Of a DNA stretch of 41,009 nt, positions 23,661-34,223 are shown piece by piece. The number at the start of each line of letters is the position of its first letter. Within the stretch, counting starts at the first letter, position 1. The stretch is taken from positions 1 through 41,009 of the forward strand of contig JANXUF010000009.1 in the NCBI GenBank assembly GCA_025356335.1, in the 5' to 3' direction. The stretch comes from Actinomycetes bacterium (GTDB taxonomy: Bacteria > Actinomycetota > Acidimicrobiia > Acidimicrobiales > Ilumatobacteraceae). The position numbers and the translations under genes were made by a program. The notes below the pieces were generated by a model. It did no database searches. It worked only from the letters and a program-made list of their open reading frames with translations, and was not told the origin of the DNA.

Positions 23661-26600
23661 TCAGTGGATCGGCGTGCCGAACCCGCCGCCACCCGGCGTC
23701 TCGATCACGAAGACGTCGCCAGGTCGCATCTGCACCGAGCCGATGTGGTCGAGCAGTTCTGTGGTCCCGTCGGCGCGCTCGACACGGTTGATCCCCGGCA
23801 ATCCGGCCTCGCCGCCTGCCATTCCGAAGGCGCCAGCATGGCGTCCGTTGGAGAGGATCGAGGCGGTCATCGGTTCGAGGAAACGGACTCGTCGGACGCC
23901 GCCGTCGCCGCCGTGGTGCAGGCCTGCGCCGCCAGACCCGGATCGGATCCGATAGCTCTCGAGGTGGATCGGGAAACGGAATTCGAGAACCTCGGGATCG
24001 GTCAGCCGCGAGTTCGTCATGTGCGTCTGCACGACCGACGTGCCGTCGAAATCGGCCCCGGCGCCCGAGCCGCCGGCGACGGTCTCGTAGTACTGGTGAC
24101 GTTCGTTGCCGAACGTGAAGTTGTTCATCGTGCACTGCCCGGAGGCCATGGTGCCGAGCGCTCCGTACAGCGCGTTGGTGATGCATGTCGACGTCTCGAC
24201 GTTGCCGGCGACCACGGAGGCGGGGAAGTCCGGGTCGAGCATCGAACCGGGGGGGATGATGATCCGCAGCGGTTTGAGGCAGCCGGCGTTGAGCGGGATG
24301 TCGTCGTCGACGAGCGTCCGGAAGACATAGAGCACGGCGGCGATGCTGACAGCGCGCGGCGCGTTGAAGTTGTTGATCTGCTGCGGAGAGGTGCCGGTGA
24401 AATCGATGACCGCGCTACGTTCGTGACGGTCGACGCTGATGGCGACGACGATCTGTGCTCCATTGTCCAACGCCAGTGTGAATGCGCCGTCAGACAGCGT
24501 CGCGATGACCCGGCGAACGGACTCCTCCCCGTTGTCCTGGACGTGGCCCATGTAGGCGCGCACCGCCTCGAGCCCGAACTGCTCGACCATCTTCGCCAGT
24601 TCCTGCACACCCTTTTCGTTGGCGGCGATCTGCGCCTTGAGGTCGGAGACGTTCTGCTGGGGATTGCGCGATGGATACTCGCCACTGCCGAGCAGGGAGA
24701 GCATCTCGTCCTCCAACAGCCTGCCTTCGACGACGAGCCGAAGATTGTCGATCTGTACGCCCTCCTCCTGCACCCGCGTCGAGAACGGCGGCATCGAGCC
24801 TGGGGTAACGCCGCCGATGTCGGCGTGGTGGCCGCGAGAGCCGACATAGAACAGAATGTCCTGTTCGATGCCGTCTCCGCCGGCGCCGAACACGGGCGTG
24901 ACGACGGTGACGTCTGGTAGGTGGGTGCCGCCGTGGTACGGATCGTTGAGTACGAAGACGTCGCCAGGACGCATCTGCTCGCGGTGGCCGCCGATGACCG
25001 CCTTGATCGACTCACTCATCGAGCCGAGGTGCACCGGCATGTGCGGTGCGTTGGCGATGAGGTTGCCGTCGCCGTCGAACAGTGCGCAGGAGAAGTCGAG
25101 GCGTTCCTTGATGTTCACCGAGTAGGCGGTGTTCTGTAGTTGCAGGCCCATCTGCTCGGCGATGTTCATGAACAGGTTGTTGAACACTTCGAGCATCACC
25201 GGATCGACGTTCGTGCCGATCGCCGTTCGTGCTGGCCGCGCCTCGATGCGGTCGAGCACGAGATGGTCGAGGTCGGTGACCTGCGCCCGCCATCCCGGTT
25301 CGACGACCGTGGTGGCGTTGGCCTCGGCGATGATCGCCGGCCCGGTGACCACCTCGCCCGGGTCGGTATCGGACCGTAGGACGAGTCGGCTTTCCCACCA
25401 ACGCCCGGCGCTGAACATCTGCACGGTCGCCATCGAAGGAGCCTCGGCTGTCGATATCAGTTCGTGACGGATCTCGACGGGCGCATCGCCGTGGCCGACG
25501 GCCTCGACGGAGATCGACTCGATGACGAGTGGACGATCCGACATCACGAATGCGAATCTGCGGCGATATTCGGTCTCGAATGCTGACTGGATATCGGCTG
25601 CGGTGCCGCTTCCGAAGGCGACCGGGAACGCAGCGTCAGTGCCTGCGTAACGCAGGTGAACACGCCGGTGAACCGTGAGTTCCCCGCTCGTCACGCCCTG
25701 GCTAAGGAGTTCGTCCTGTGCTTCCTCGGCGAGCTGATCGAGTCCTTCGGCTGCTGCGCCGAGTCCGTCGGACAACGGCTGTTCGATCGAACGTTGCCTG
25801 ATGACGTTCTGGTCCGCAAGACCCATGCCGTATGCGGACAGTACGCCTGCAAGTGGATGGACGAGCACGCGCGTGATGCCGAGCGTGTCGGCGACGCGGC
25901 ACGCGTGCTGGCCTCCGGCACCGCCGAAACACTGCAGCGTGTACGTCGTCACGTCGTAGCCGCGGGCGACGGAGATCTTCTTGACGGCGTTTGCCATCGC
26001 CCCGACGGCGATGTCGATGAAGCCCTCCGCGACCAACTCTGCAGTCGTCGCCGAGCCCGTCGCGCTGGCGACTTCGGCGGCCATCTCGGCAAACTTCGCC
26101 GTGACGACGTCGACGTCCAACGACGCGTCGGCGCCTGGTCCGAACACCTTGGGGAAATGCGCCGGCTGAATCTTGCCGAGCAGCACGTTGGCGTCGCTGA
26201 TCGTCAGCGGGCCGTTGCGGCGATAGCAGGCAGGCCCGGGGTTGGCACCCGCGCTGTGCGGGCCCACCCGAAACCGCGCGCCGTCGAACGTCAGGATCGA
26301 ACCTCCTCCGGCGGCGACGGTGTTGATGCTCATCATCGGAGCACGCATCCGCACGCCGGCGACCTGTGTCTCGAAGGCCCGCTCGAACTCGCCTGCGTAG
26401 TGCGAGACGTCGGTCGAGGTACCGCCCATGTCGAAGCCGATGACGCGATCGAACCCTGCCAGTGCTGCGGTCTTGGCCATACCGACGATGCCGCCCGCCG
26501 GCCCGGAGAGGACGGCGTCCTTACCGCGGAAGCTCAGCGCGTCCGTCAACCCGCCGGACGACTGCATGAAGAACAGCGGAACGCCTGGCATCTGCCTCGC

Positions 26601-27407
26601 GATCCGGTCGATGTAGCGCTGCAAGACGGGGGACAGGTAGGCATCGACGACGGTGGTGTCGCCGCGGCTGACGAACTTCATCAACGGGCTGACCTGATGG
26701 GAGACGCTGATCTGCCCGAAGCCGATCTCGTGGGCGATGCGCTCGGCTGCACGTTCGTGGACGGTGAAACGAAAGCCGTGCATCAACACGATGGCCACAC
26801 TCGTGATGCCCGTGTCGAACACCCGCTGCAGGTCGATCCGCAACGCCGTTTCGTTCAACGGCGTGAGGATCTCGCCGTTGACGCCGACGCGCTCTTCGGC
26901 TTCGATCACCGCCGAATAGAGCATTTCCGGCAGCACGATGTGCCGGTCGAAGATCCTTGGCCGCTCCTGATAGGCGATGCGCAGGGCATCGCCGAATCCT
27001 TCGGTGATGACGAGTGCCGTCGGTTCGCCCCGACGTTCGAGCAACGCGTTCGTCGCCACCGTCGTGCCCATCTTCACGCATTCGACCATCGCCGGTGTGA
27101 TTGGTACGGACGGCGCCAGCCCGAGCAGATGGCGGATACCGGCGACTGCCGCATCGGGATAGTGTTCCGGATTCTCCGACAGCAGTTTGTGTGTCGCCAG
27201 CGTCCCGTCCGGGAGCCTGGCAACGACATCGGTGAACGTGCCACCGCGATCGATCCAGAATTGCCAGCGAACGTTCGGCAGCGGTCCGACGATGGACGCG
27301 TCGGGAGCAGGCGCAGCGGGCGACCGCCCCTGCGACGCTGAGGGATAACTCGACGAGTTCGGCTTGGCTGTCGTCGGCTTCCGCCTGAAGCCGTCAGACC
27401 TCGTCAC
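23661..27407 (-). CDS. Fused hydantoinase A/B protein, 5-oxoprolinase-like
   Basis: A protein of about 1248 residues joining HyuA- and HyuB-type subunits, the arrangement of eukaryotic and bacterial 5-oxoprolinases that hydrolyse 5-oxo-L-proline to glutamate with ATP. The HyuA half starts at [36 protein letters not shown] (nucleotide-binding DRGGTFTD) and contains [14 protein letters not shown]. The HyuB half runs from [20 protein letters not shown] through [13 protein letters not shown] and [11 protein letters not shown] to the end [11 protein letters not shown]. Single-chain 5-oxoprolinases share these features, including the '[12 protein letters not shown]' opening. No ATG is near the conserved start. 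The GTG at 27407 gives an odd 45-residue Ser/Pro-rich leader and overlaps the stop of the upstream four-cysteine protein gene by 14 bases. A rare CTG start at 27281 is the alternative. Confidence 0.92.
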   Translation of the reverse strand: MTRSDGFRRKPTTAKPNSSSYPSASQGRSPAAPAPDASIVGPLPNVRWQFWIDRGGTFTDVVARLPDGTLATHKLLSENPEHYPDAAVAGIRHLLGLAPSVPITPAMVECVKMGTTVATNALLERRGEPTALVITEGFGDALRIAYQERPRIFDRHIVLPEMLYSAVIEAEERVGVNGEILTPLNETALRIDLQRVFDTGITSVAIVLMHGFRFTVHERAAERIAHEIGFGQISVSHQVSPLMKFVSRGDTTVVDAYLSPVLQRYIDRIARQMPGVPLFFMQSSGGLTDALSFRGKDAVLSGPAGGIVGMAKTAALAGFDRVIGFDMGGTSTDVSHYAGEFERAFETQVAGVRMRAPMMSINTVAAGGGSILTFDGARFRVGPHSAGANPGPACYRRNGPLTISDANVLLGKIQPAHFPKVFGPGADASLDVDVVTAKFAEMAAEVASATGSATTAELVAEGFIDIAVGAMANAVKKISVARGYDVTTYTLQCFGGAGGQHACRVADTLGITRVLVHPLAGVLSAYGMGLADQNVIRQRSIEQPLSDGLGAAAEGLDQLAEEAQDELLSQGVTSGELTVHRRVHLRYAGTDAAFPVAFGSGTAADIQSAFETEYRRRFAFVMSDRPLVIESISVEAVGHGDAPVEIRHELISTAEAPSMATVQMFSAGRWWESRLVLRSDTDPGEVVTGPAIIAEANATTVVEPGWRAQVTDLDHLVLDRIEARPARTAIGTNVDPVMLEVFNNLFMNIAEQMGLQLQNTAYSVNIKERLDFSCALFDGDGNLIANAPHMPVHLGSMSESIKAVIGGHREQMRPGDVFVLNDPYHGGTHLPDVTVVTPVFGAGGDGIEQDILFYVGSRGHHADIGGVTPGSMPPFSTRVQEEGVQIDNLRLVVEGRLLEDEMLSLLGSGEYPSRNPQQNVSDLKAQIAANEKGVQELAKMVEQFGLEAVRAYMGHVQDNGEESVRRVIATLSDGAFTLALDNGAQIVVAISVDRHERSAVIDFTGTSPQQINNFNAPRAVSIAAVLYVFRTLVDDDIPLNAGCLKPLRIIIPPGSMLDPDFPASVVAGNVETSTCITNALYGALGTMASGQCTMNNFTFGNERHQYYETVAGGSGAGADFDGTSVVQTHMTNSRLTDPEVLEFRFPIHLESYRIRSGSGGAGLHHGGDGGVRRVRFLEPMTASILSNGRHAGAFGMAGGEAGLPGINRVERADGTTELLDHIGSVQMRPGDVFVIETPGGGGFGTPIH

Positions 27408-27573
27408 CAAAGGCCTCGCAGTCTTCGTTGTCGCAGACGAACGGCGAGTCGAGGACGTTGGACAGGTGCTTCGGAAGGGCGGTGACCCCGCACCACCGAC
27501 AGATCGGGGCGCGCCCGTCGCCACGGTTGCGCCACTCACCCTCCTCGTCGCCGTCACTGTCCCAGAGACTCAT
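27394..27573 (-). CDS. Four-cysteine (zinc-ribbon-like) small protein
   Basis: A 59-residue acidic protein (MSLWDSDGDEEGEW start) with two cysteine pairs: C25-x2-C28 in ICRWCG and C47-x4-C52 in CDNEDC. This could bind one zinc ion. I do not recognise a named family. The ATG at 27573 is used, and its stop overlaps the GTG start proposed for the 5-oxoprolinase gene, so the two may be cotranslated. Upstream are three 17-bp iterons (27597-27647) that could belong to its promoter or to that of hrpA, which is divergent. The acidic N-terminus and spaced cysteines suggest a protein-interaction or nucleic-acid-related role, but nothing proves it. Confidence 0.7.
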   Translation of the reverse strand: MSLWDSDGDEEGEWRNRGDGRAPICRWCGVTALPKHLSNVLDSPFVCDNEDCEAFGDEV

Positions 27574-27596
27574 CGCACGATCATGGCGCGCAGCAG

Positions 27597-27647
27597 CCAG
27601 AACCGAAACGCAAAGGGCGCCGAAACGCGGCCAGAACCGAAACGCAA
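27597..27647. repeat. Three 17-bp iterons upstream of hrpA
   Basis: Units at 27597-27613 and 27631-27647 are identical (CCAGAACCGAAACGCAA). The middle unit, 27614-27630, keeps the CGAAACGC core in exactly the same phase. The core thus recurs at 27604, 27621 and 27638, a strict 17-base period. The array lies 24-74 bases upstream of the four-cysteine gene and about 92-143 bases upstream of hrpA, in the divergent promoter space. Iterons of this kind often bind a regulator cooperatively; the binding protein is unknown. The remainder of 27648-27739 shows no recognisable element. Confidence 0.7.
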
Positions 27648-27739
27648 CCGGATGTCCCCGTCGTAAACGGGTGGTCGGTCCTGCGTTCGTTCTGGCATGC
27701 TGATTTGCGAGGCCCCAGCGGGATCCTCTCCCCACGACC

Positions 27740-30700
27740 ATGTCCATGACCGAGCCAGCCACCTCCTTGCAGCAACCGGTGTCGCGCCAAGAACTTCGAA
27801 CGAGAATCGCCTCCGTCATGCTGCGCGACCGACAGCGCCTGCTGGCGCGCCTCGCCGATCTCGACCGCACACCAGGACGGCGGGAGCGCGCCGACATTCG
27901 AGCTCAGGTGGATCAGGCAGCTCAGCCGGCACAGACTGGGGATCGGGCGTGCGAGGATCTCCTTCGTCAGCTGACGACGGCAGAGGCACGGGTCGAGGCA
28001 CGGCGCGCCGGCGTGCCGGCCGTCACGTATCCGTCGGAGCTGCCGATCACCGAGCGGCGCGACGACTTGTTGGCGGCGATTCGTGATCATCAGGTCGTGA
28101 TCGTCGCCGGCGAGACCGGATCGGGCAAGAGCACGCAGTTGCCGAAGCTGTGCCTCGAACTCGGGCGCGGTGTCGTTGGTCTCATCGGCCATACGCAGCC
28201 GCGCCGGATCGCTGCACGCACCATCGCCGAGCGTGTGGCGGACGAACTCGGAACCCAGCTCGGAACGGCTGTCGGCTACACCGTGCGGTTCACCGATCGC
28301 GTCAGCGACGCCACGCTCGTCAGAGTGATGACGGACGGCATCCTGCTCGCCGAGATCCAGCACGACCGCATGCTGTCGCGCTACGACACGCTGATCATCG
28401 ACGAAGCGCACGAGCGCAGCCTGAACATCGACTTCCTGCTCGGTTATCTCCGTCAGCTGCTCCCCAAGCGCCCCGACCTCAAGCTCATCGTCACCTCGGC
28501 GACGATCGACACCGCTCGCTTCTCGGCTCACTTCGAAGACGCTCCCGTCATCGAGGTCACCGGGCGCACCTATCCCGTCGAAGTGCGTTACCGCCCGATC
28601 GGCGAGGACGAATCGGACGACCGGGATCAGGTGCAGGCGGTCATCGACGCCGTCGAGGAGCTGTCGGACGAGGGTCCCGGCGACATCCTCGTCTTCCTCA
28701 GCGGGGAACGCGAAATTCACGACACGGCCGACGCACTCAAGAAACTCGCTCTCGTCAACACCGATGTACTGCCGCTCTATGCACGGCTCTCGGCGGTCGA
28801 ACAGCACCGCATCTTCCAACCGCACGCGACCCGGCGGGTGGTGCTGTCGACGAACGTCGCCGAGACGTCGCTGACAGTTCCCGGCGTGCGGTACGTCGTC
28901 GATGCGGGCGCGGCGAGAATCTCCCGATACAGCCACCGTCTCAAGGTCCAGCGCCTGCCGATCGAGCCGATCTCCCAAGCGTCTGCCAACCAGCGCGCCG
29001 GTCGCTGCGGTCGTGTCGCTGCAGGGATCTGCATCCGCCTGTACGCAGAGGAGGACTTCGCGAGCCGCCAGCAGTTCACAGAGCCGGAAATCCTGCGCAC
29101 CAATCTGGCATCGGTGATCCTGCAGATGACAGCGCTCGGCCTCGGCGATGTTGCCGCCTTCCCGTTCGTCGATCCGCCGGACAGCCGCGCTGTGCGCGAC
29201 GGTGTGGCGCTACTGGAGGAGCTCGGCGCGCTGGAACTCGATCGGCCGGACGACCAGCGCAGGCTGACCCACCTCGGGCGCAAACTCGCTCAACTGCCCA
29301 TCGATCCGCGCCTCGGTCGGATGATCATCGAAGCTGATCGTCACGGTTGTGTCCGCGAGGTCATGGTGATCACCTCGGCATTGTCGATCCAGGACCCGCG
29401 TGAACGCCCGGCAGAAAAGCAGCAGCAGGCCGATGAGTTCCACCGTCGATTCGTCGTCGAAGGCTCCGACTTCCTGGCGCTGGTGAAGCTGTGGGACTAC
29501 CTGCGCGAGCGCCAACAGGAGCTGTCGTCGAGTCAGTTCCGCAAGCTCTGCCGGAACGAATACCTGAACTATCTGCGCGTCCGCGAATGGCAGGACCTCT
29601 ACAGCCAGCTCAAGCAGGTGGGTAGCGGACTCGGTGTTCGAGGCGGCAACGACGTCACACATCCCGACAGGGTGCATCAGTCATTGCTCGCCGGGCTGCT
29701 TTCGCAGATCGGGATGCGTGACGGCGACAAGCGTGAGTTCCGCGGCGCACGTGGATCCAAATTTTCCATCGCTCCTGGATCGGCGCTGGCGAAGAAACCC
29801 CCTCGTTGGGTGATGGCCGCCGAACTCGTCGAGACGAATCGCCTGTGGGGTCGAGTCGCCGCCAGTATCCAGCCGGAATGGGCGGAGCGCATCGGAGCGC
29901 ACATCGTCAAGCGGTCCTATGGTGAACCGCATTGGGATGAACGCCGCGGCGCAGCCGTGACGACCGAACGCGTCACGCTCTACGGTCTACCGATCGTTGC
30001 CGGTCGTCAGGTCGGCTATGACCGGATCGATCCTGCCGGCGCCCGCGAGATGTTCATCCGCCATGCGCTGGTACTCGGTGAATGGACGACCCATCACCAC
30101 TTCGTTGCCCAGAACGAACGTTTCATCGAGGAGGCGAGGTCGCTCGTCGATCGCTCTCGCCGCGCCGATTTCGTCGATGACGAGACGATCTTCCGGTTCT
30201 ACGACGCGCGCCTCGCCAAGGGCATCGTGTCGACGCGGCATTTCGATCGGTGGTGGAAACGGGAGCGCCACGAGCAGCCCGATGTCCTGCTGCTCAGCAT
30301 GGAAGCGCTCGGGGTCGACGGGGCGCTGAGCCTGCACGATTTCCCGGATACGTGGCAATACGACGACCTCTCGTTGCCGGTCACCTACCGTTTCGAGCCT
30401 GGCGCCAGTGGTGACGGCGTCGCCGTCCATATTCCGTTACCGGTCCTCAACCGCATCAACGGAGACGGCTTCGACTGGCAGGTGCCGGGGCTGCGCTCCG
30501 ACCTCGTCACCGCCCTCGTCTGGACCCTACCCAAGACGTTGCGTCGTGCCCTGCTGCCCATTGCCGAGAGCACGCGCCAGGCATACGAGCGACTCGATCC
30601 GCAGAGCGGTCCGCTGCTCGATGCGTTGGCTTCGGCGCTGACGGAGATCGCCGGTGAACGGATCCGCCCGACGGACTTCGACCTCGATCGTGTCCCGCCA

Positions 30701-31696
30701 CATCTCCGCATCATCTTCTCGATCGAGGACGACGACGCCAAGCCCGTGGCGACCGGCACGGACCTCGGTGCCCTGCGCAAGCTGCTGAGCGGGCGGCTTC
30801 GAGCGGCGATTGCCGACACTGCAACCGGTGTCGAGCGAGTCGGCATCAGATCATGGGATTTCGGCGATCTGCCACGTGTTGTCGAATCGACCCAGCACGG
30901 CAACCTCGTTCGCGGCTACCCGGCGTTGATCGACGAGGGCGAGAGCGTGTCGATCCGCGTGTTCACGAACTCGGACATCCAGGAACGGATCATGCGCACC
31001 GGGACTCGTCGCCTGATCCTATTGACGGTTCCGGTTGCCCGTAAGCCGCTCGAACGCGAACTGACGAACGCCGCGAGGATGGCGATCGGCAGTCAACTCG
31101 ACCTCACGCTGGCAGAACTGATCAACGATTGTGTCATCGCCGCGGCCGACGCCGTGCTGGTGACGAGCGGCGGACCACCGTGGAGCGAGGCGGGGTTCCA
31201 GGCACTGCAGCGACGGGCGCAGGAGACGATGACGCCGACGACGTCGAAGGCGTTGGCGACCGCTGGCCAGGTGGCGCTCGCCGCATCGGCGGTCCAGACT
31301 CGCCTCGATCGCCTCGTCACGCCGGCTGTGCGGCCATCCGTCGTCGACGCCCGTGCGCAGCTCGGCAGGCTGGTCCGTCCCGGTTTCGTCACATCGACCG
31401 GTATGCGCCATCTCGGCGATCTGCCCCGCTATGTGCAGGCCATCGAACGGCGACTGGAGAAGATGGTCGAGGATCCCGGCCTCGATCAGCAGCGCATGCG
31501 TCAGATTCACACGATCGAGCAGCGCTATGAGCACCTGCTCGAACGGATGACCCGCGCCCAGATCACCACCGAGGTCATCGACATCGGCTGGATGATCGAG
31601 GAGCTACGCGTCAGCTTGTTCGCCAATGCTCTCGGGACCCCGAAACCGGTCAGCGTACAACGACTGACCCGCCTGCTCGACACCCTGCAGGGCTAG
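27740..31696 (+). CDS. hrpA: ATP-dependent RNA helicase HrpA (full length)
   Basis: A 1318-residue DEAH-box helicase, the length of full HrpA. Motif I GETGSGK ends at Lys130, motif II DEAH is at 221-224, and SAT (motif III) and the motif VI region NQRAGRCGRV follow. Next come the helicase-associated (HA2) and OB-fold regions and a long C-terminal domain (DUF3418, about 700-1300). HrpA works on structured mRNA and stalled or collided ribosomes in E. coli, where loss of its long C-terminus abolishes function. It is present here in full. The ATG at 27740 (second ATG two codons on) has no strong ribosome-binding site. The gene converges with a DHA2 exporter gene 26 bases downstream. Confidence 0.96.
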   Translation: MSMTEPATSLQQPVSRQELRTRIASVMLRDRQRLLARLADLDRTPGRRERADIRAQVDQAAQPAQTGDRACEDLLRQLTTAEARVEARRAGVPAVTYPSELPITERRDDLLAAIRDHQVVIVAGETGSGKSTQLPKLCLELGRGVVGLIGHTQPRRIAARTIAERVADELGTQLGTAVGYTVRFTDRVSDATLVRVMTDGILLAEIQHDRMLSRYDTLIIDEAHERSLNIDFLLGYLRQLLPKRPDLKLIVTSATIDTARFSAHFEDAPVIEVTGRTYPVEVRYRPIGEDESDDRDQVQAVIDAVEELSDEGPGDILVFLSGEREIHDTADALKKLALVNTDVLPLYARLSAVEQHRIFQPHATRRVVLSTNVAETSLTVPGVRYVVDAGAARISRYSHRLKVQRLPIEPISQASANQRAGRCGRVAAGICIRLYAEEDFASRQQFTEPEILRTNLASVILQMTALGLGDVAAFPFVDPPDSRAVRDGVALLEELGALELDRPDDQRRLTHLGRKLAQLPIDPRLGRMIIEADRHGCVREVMVITSALSIQDPRERPAEKQQQADEFHRRFVVEGSDFLALVKLWDYLRERQQELSSSQFRKLCRNEYLNYLRVREWQDLYSQLKQVGSGLGVRGGNDVTHPDRVHQSLLAGLLSQIGMRDGDKREFRGARGSKFSIAPGSALAKKPPRWVMAAELVETNRLWGRVAASIQPEWAERIGAHIVKRSYGEPHWDERRGAAVTTERVTLYGLPIVAGRQVGYDRIDPAGAREMFIRHALVLGEWTTHHHFVAQNERFIEEARSLVDRSRRADFVDDETIFRFYDARLAKGIVSTRHFDRWWKRERHEQPDVLLLSMEALGVDGALSLHDFPDTWQYDDLSLPVTYRFEPGASGDGVAVHIPLPVLNRINGDGFDWQVPGLRSDLVTALVWTLPKTLRRALLPIAESTRQAYERLDPQSGPLLDALASALTEIAGERIRPTDFDLDRVPPHLRIIFSIEDDDAKPVATGTDLGALRKLLSGRLRAAIADTATGVERVGIRSWDFGDLPRVVESTQHGNLVRGYPALIDEGESVSIRVFTNSDIQERIMRTGTRRLILLTVPVARKPLERELTNAARMAIGSQLDLTLAELINDCVIAAADAVLVTSGGPPWSEAGFQALQRRAQETMTPTTSKALATAGQVALAASAVQTRLDRLVTPAVRPSVVDARAQLGRLVRPGFVTSTGMRHLGDLPRYVQAIERRLEKMVEDPGLDQQRMRQIHTIEQRYEHLLERMTRAQITTEVIDIGWMIEELRVSLFANALGTPKPVSVQRLTRLLDTLQG

Positions 31697-31722
31697 CGCT
31701 TGGGCCACTGCGTCCGCTGACC

Positions 31723-33384
31723 TCAGTCGATCAATACACCGAAACTGCCTTCCAGTTCATCCTCCATCGGCAGTGCCTCGTTCGGATGCAATCCGCGCGG
31801 CAGCAGCAACGAGACGCACAACGCAACCGCTGTGGCCGCGCTGGCGAACAGCAGCGGGACCCGAGCGCCGGCGGCCAACGCATCGACGAAAAGGCGGTGC
31901 AGGGTCGAGACGTCGGCCGCCGAGGTTGCCGGTGGCGGAACGAACGTCACGCCACCTGCACGGATCGCTCCGGTAGCCGCGCTCTTGACACCGCCGGCCA
32001 ATTCGTTCGAGCGGCCGACCCGACTGATCGCATTGGCGATCGTCGTTGCCGTCAGCAGTGACCCGACGATGGCGACGCCGATCGAGGTGCCCATCTGGCG
32101 TGCCGTCGCGTTCGCCCCGCTCGCCGCGCCGGACTTGTCACGATCGATCTCCGAGAGGACGATGTTGGTCAGCGTCGAGTTTGCCAACCCGAAGCCGATG
32201 CCGTACACCATCAGCCCTGGCAACAGGGAGAAGAACGTCAGCCCGGAACCGATCATGAAGGCGACGTACAGGAAGGCGATCGAACCGAGTCCGAGCCCGA
32301 TGCGGGCGATGACCACCAGACGGACGCGGCGAGCGAGGCGGCTGCCGATCTGCGCACCGACGAGGAAGAACAATCCAGCCGGTAGCTGCCACAATCCGTT
32401 CACCTGAGCCGACAGGTGCCTTCCCTCCTGCAGGAAGACGGGCATGACGAACGAGATCGTCAGCTGACCGGCACCCATGACGACGACGACGATCAGGCCG
32501 TACCGAAAACCACGATGACGCATCTGGCTGAACTCGAACAGCGGCGACGCCGAACGGCGCTCCTTGCGGCGTTCGAGACGATAAAAACTCGCGAGGATTG
32601 CTGCTGACAACGCAAAGGCGATCAGTACGAACGAAAACGGCCGCGAGGACGGCCAGATCATCGTCGCGCCGATCGACAGGTCGCGGATCGGGACGAACCA
32701 GCCATACGCAGAACCCTCGCTGAGCCCGAGCACCAGCACGCCCATTCCGCTGGCGATGAGGAACGCTCCTGGCACGTCAAGTGGCTTGCGTTCGCTCGCC
32801 GACCGGCTCTGGGGCATGAAAAGCAGCGCCCCGATGATCGCCAACGGGGTGATGATGACGTTGATCCCGAACGACCAGCGCCATGAATAATTCGACGTCA
32901 AGAACCCACCGATGACCGGTCCGAGCGCGCCGCCAGCGCCACCGACCGCCGCCCAGACGCCGAATGCCGTCGCCCGCTCACGCCCGACGAAGGTATTCGA
33001 GAGGATCGCCAACGAGCTCGGCATCATCAGTGAGGCACCGATGCCCTCGATCACGGCCTCTCCGATGACGAGTTGCGGAACGTTCTGCGAGAGCGCAGCA
33101 ATCAGTGAACCGACGCCGAAGAAGGCTGCACCGATGACAAAAATCTTGCGGTGCCCGTACAGATCGCCGAGGCGGCCGCCGATGATCAGCAACGACGCAA
33201 ATGTGAGCGCATAGCCGGTGATGACCCACTGCAGGCTCGGCAGCGTCGTCCCGAAGTCCTTGAGGATCGTCGGGATCGCCACGTTCAGTACGGTGCTGTC
33301 GAGGCTGATGATGACGACAGTGACAGTGGTGATCGCCAACGTGATCCAACGACGAGGATCGGGTCCTGTCGCCACGTCGGTCAT
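31723..33384 (-). CDS. MFS transporter, DHA2 (14-helix, EmrB/QacA-like) drug exporter
   Basis: A 553-residue exporter with about 14 predicted helices. The opening RRWITLAITTVTVVIISLDSTVLNVAIPTILKDFGTTLPSLQWVITGYALTFASLLIIGGRLGDLYGHRKIF contains the DHA2 motifs: LDSTVLNVAIP (motif D-like) and GRLGDLYGHRK (motif A). The antiporter motif C region GGAGGALGPVIGG is also present. It would exchange protons for lipophilic compounds. The ATG at 33384 (MTDVATGPD) preceded by a GGACGGGG stretch is used; the ATG at 33405 adds 7 residues. The MFS gene lies downstream of the methyltransferase gene on the same strand, in a different orientation from hrpA. No regulator is adjacent, so the compound cannot be guessed. 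Confidence 0.93.
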   Translation of the reverse strand: MTDVATGPDPRRWITLAITTVTVVIISLDSTVLNVAIPTILKDFGTTLPSLQWVITGYALTFASLLIIGGRLGDLYGHRKIFVIGAAFFGVGSLIAALSQNVPQLVIGEAVIEGIGASLMMPSSLAILSNTFVGRERATAFGVWAAVGGAGGALGPVIGGFLTSNYSWRWSFGINVIITPLAIIGALLFMPQSRSASERKPLDVPGAFLIASGMGVLVLGLSEGSAYGWFVPIRDLSIGATMIWPSSRPFSFVLIAFALSAAILASFYRLERRKERRSASPLFEFSQMRHRGFRYGLIVVVVMGAGQLTISFVMPVFLQEGRHLSAQVNGLWQLPAGLFFLVGAQIGSRLARRVRLVVIARIGLGLGSIAFLYVAFMIGSGLTFFSLLPGLMVYGIGFGLANSTLTNIVLSEIDRDKSGAASGANATARQMGTSIGVAIVGSLLTATTIANAISRVGRSNELAGGVKSAATGAIRAGGVTFVPPPATSAADVSTLHRLFVDALAAGARVPLLFASAATAVALCVSLLLPRGLHPNEALPMEDELEGSFGVLID

Positions 33385-33470
33385 ACCCCGTCCAACGTAT
33401 TGCATTCGGACGGTGGAAGTGCGACCTGAATGGTCGTTGACGTAAACGTGAGACTTGTGACACGGTGGCG

Positions 33471-34160
33471 TCAATCCCGAGTGTGTACCGTCACGACGTA
33501 GTCACCGGCGGGTTGGCCATCGACGCCCAGCGGTGAGCGGTCCCAACCGCTGAAGTGTTGCTCGAGCTGCAGCCCGGCGCCGCAGCACAGGCCGTCGTAC
33601 TCCTGCAGCGTCACACCTTGGCCGAGGCTGAAACCGGCGATCAGCCGGCCGCCGGCGCGGATGAGTGTTGCCAGGCAGGCGACGATCGGCGCTCTGCTCT
33701 CCTTACGGCAGAAGAGCATCACGTTGCCGGGCATGGCGACGATGTCGAATGGATCAGCGAGTGCTGGATCGTCGCCCGCTCCGGCGTCCGCAGACGTGCC
33801 GATCACTGCCAGGTCCGCCCGGACCCAACGGATCTCCGGTGCCTTTCGCCTCGCTGCTGCGAGCATGTCGGCATCGAGATCGGTGCCGACGACGTCGATG
33901 CCGTGACGGTGGAGTTCGATCGCCACCCGTCCGGTCCCGCATCCCGCGTCGAGGACGCGTTTCGGTTCGTAGCTGCGGATGAAGTCGGCCTCACCATGAG
34001 CCGAACGGTCGTCCGGATGCTGTTGCGCGAACCTCGCCTCGTATTCGTCGATCGGCAAAGCCGCTCTCCAGCGAGCCCAACGTGGGGACACCTCGGCGCC
34101 TGGCGCTGCGTGCTTCGAGGGGTCGGTCGAGCGTGGTTCAGCCGCCGTCGATTCGGTCAT
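33471..34160 (-). CDS. Class I SAM-dependent methyltransferase
   Basis: A 229-residue methyltransferase. Motif I is VLDAGCGTGRVAIEL (from residue 69), followed by the acidic residue of motif II (VVGTDLDADMLAAAR) and RADLAVIG. The region FDIVAMPGNVMLFCRKESRAPIVACLATLIRAGGRLIAGFSLGQG (motifs IV-VI) completes a Rossmann-type fold. The substrate is unknown; the short N-terminal segment (about 60 residues, Ser/Ala/Arg-rich, then IDEYEARFAQQHPDDRSAHGEADFI) is typical of small-molecule methyltransferases in actinobacteria. The ATG at 34160 is chosen; longer forms extend into the region of the divergent ABM gene. It probably shares a transcript with the DHA2 exporter gene. Confidence 0.88.
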   Translation of the reverse strand: MTESTAAEPRSTDPSKHAAPGAEVSPRWARWRAALPIDEYEARFAQQHPDDRSAHGEADFIRSYEPKRVLDAGCGTGRVAIELHRHGIDVVGTDLDADMLAAARRKAPEIRWVRADLAVIGTSADAGAGDDPALADPFDIVAMPGNVMLFCRKESRAPIVACLATLIRAGGRLIAGFSLGQGVTLQEYDGLCCGAGLQLEQHFSGWDRSPLGVDGQPAGDYVVTVHTRD

Positions 34161-34223
34161 CGTCGGCAACGGTAGCTGCGCTCGACATGGTTGAACTGAT
34201 GATCGTCGGGGTAACTCTGCTCC

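Noticed and set aside
22671..24920. Plus-strand open frame of 749 codons over the epoxide hydrolase and 5-oxoprolinase genes
   Set aside because: Antisense shadow: low-complexity composition and no recognisable motifs, and the minus strand is clearly coding.
25656..27341. Plus-strand open frame of 561 codons opposite the 5-oxoprolinase gene
   Set aside because: Antisense shadow of a conserved enzyme; its translation shows no domain.
27597..27647. Iteron-type replication origin
   Set aside because: There is no adjacent replication initiator gene and no AT-rich unwinding region. A regulatory role fits the divergent promoter position better.
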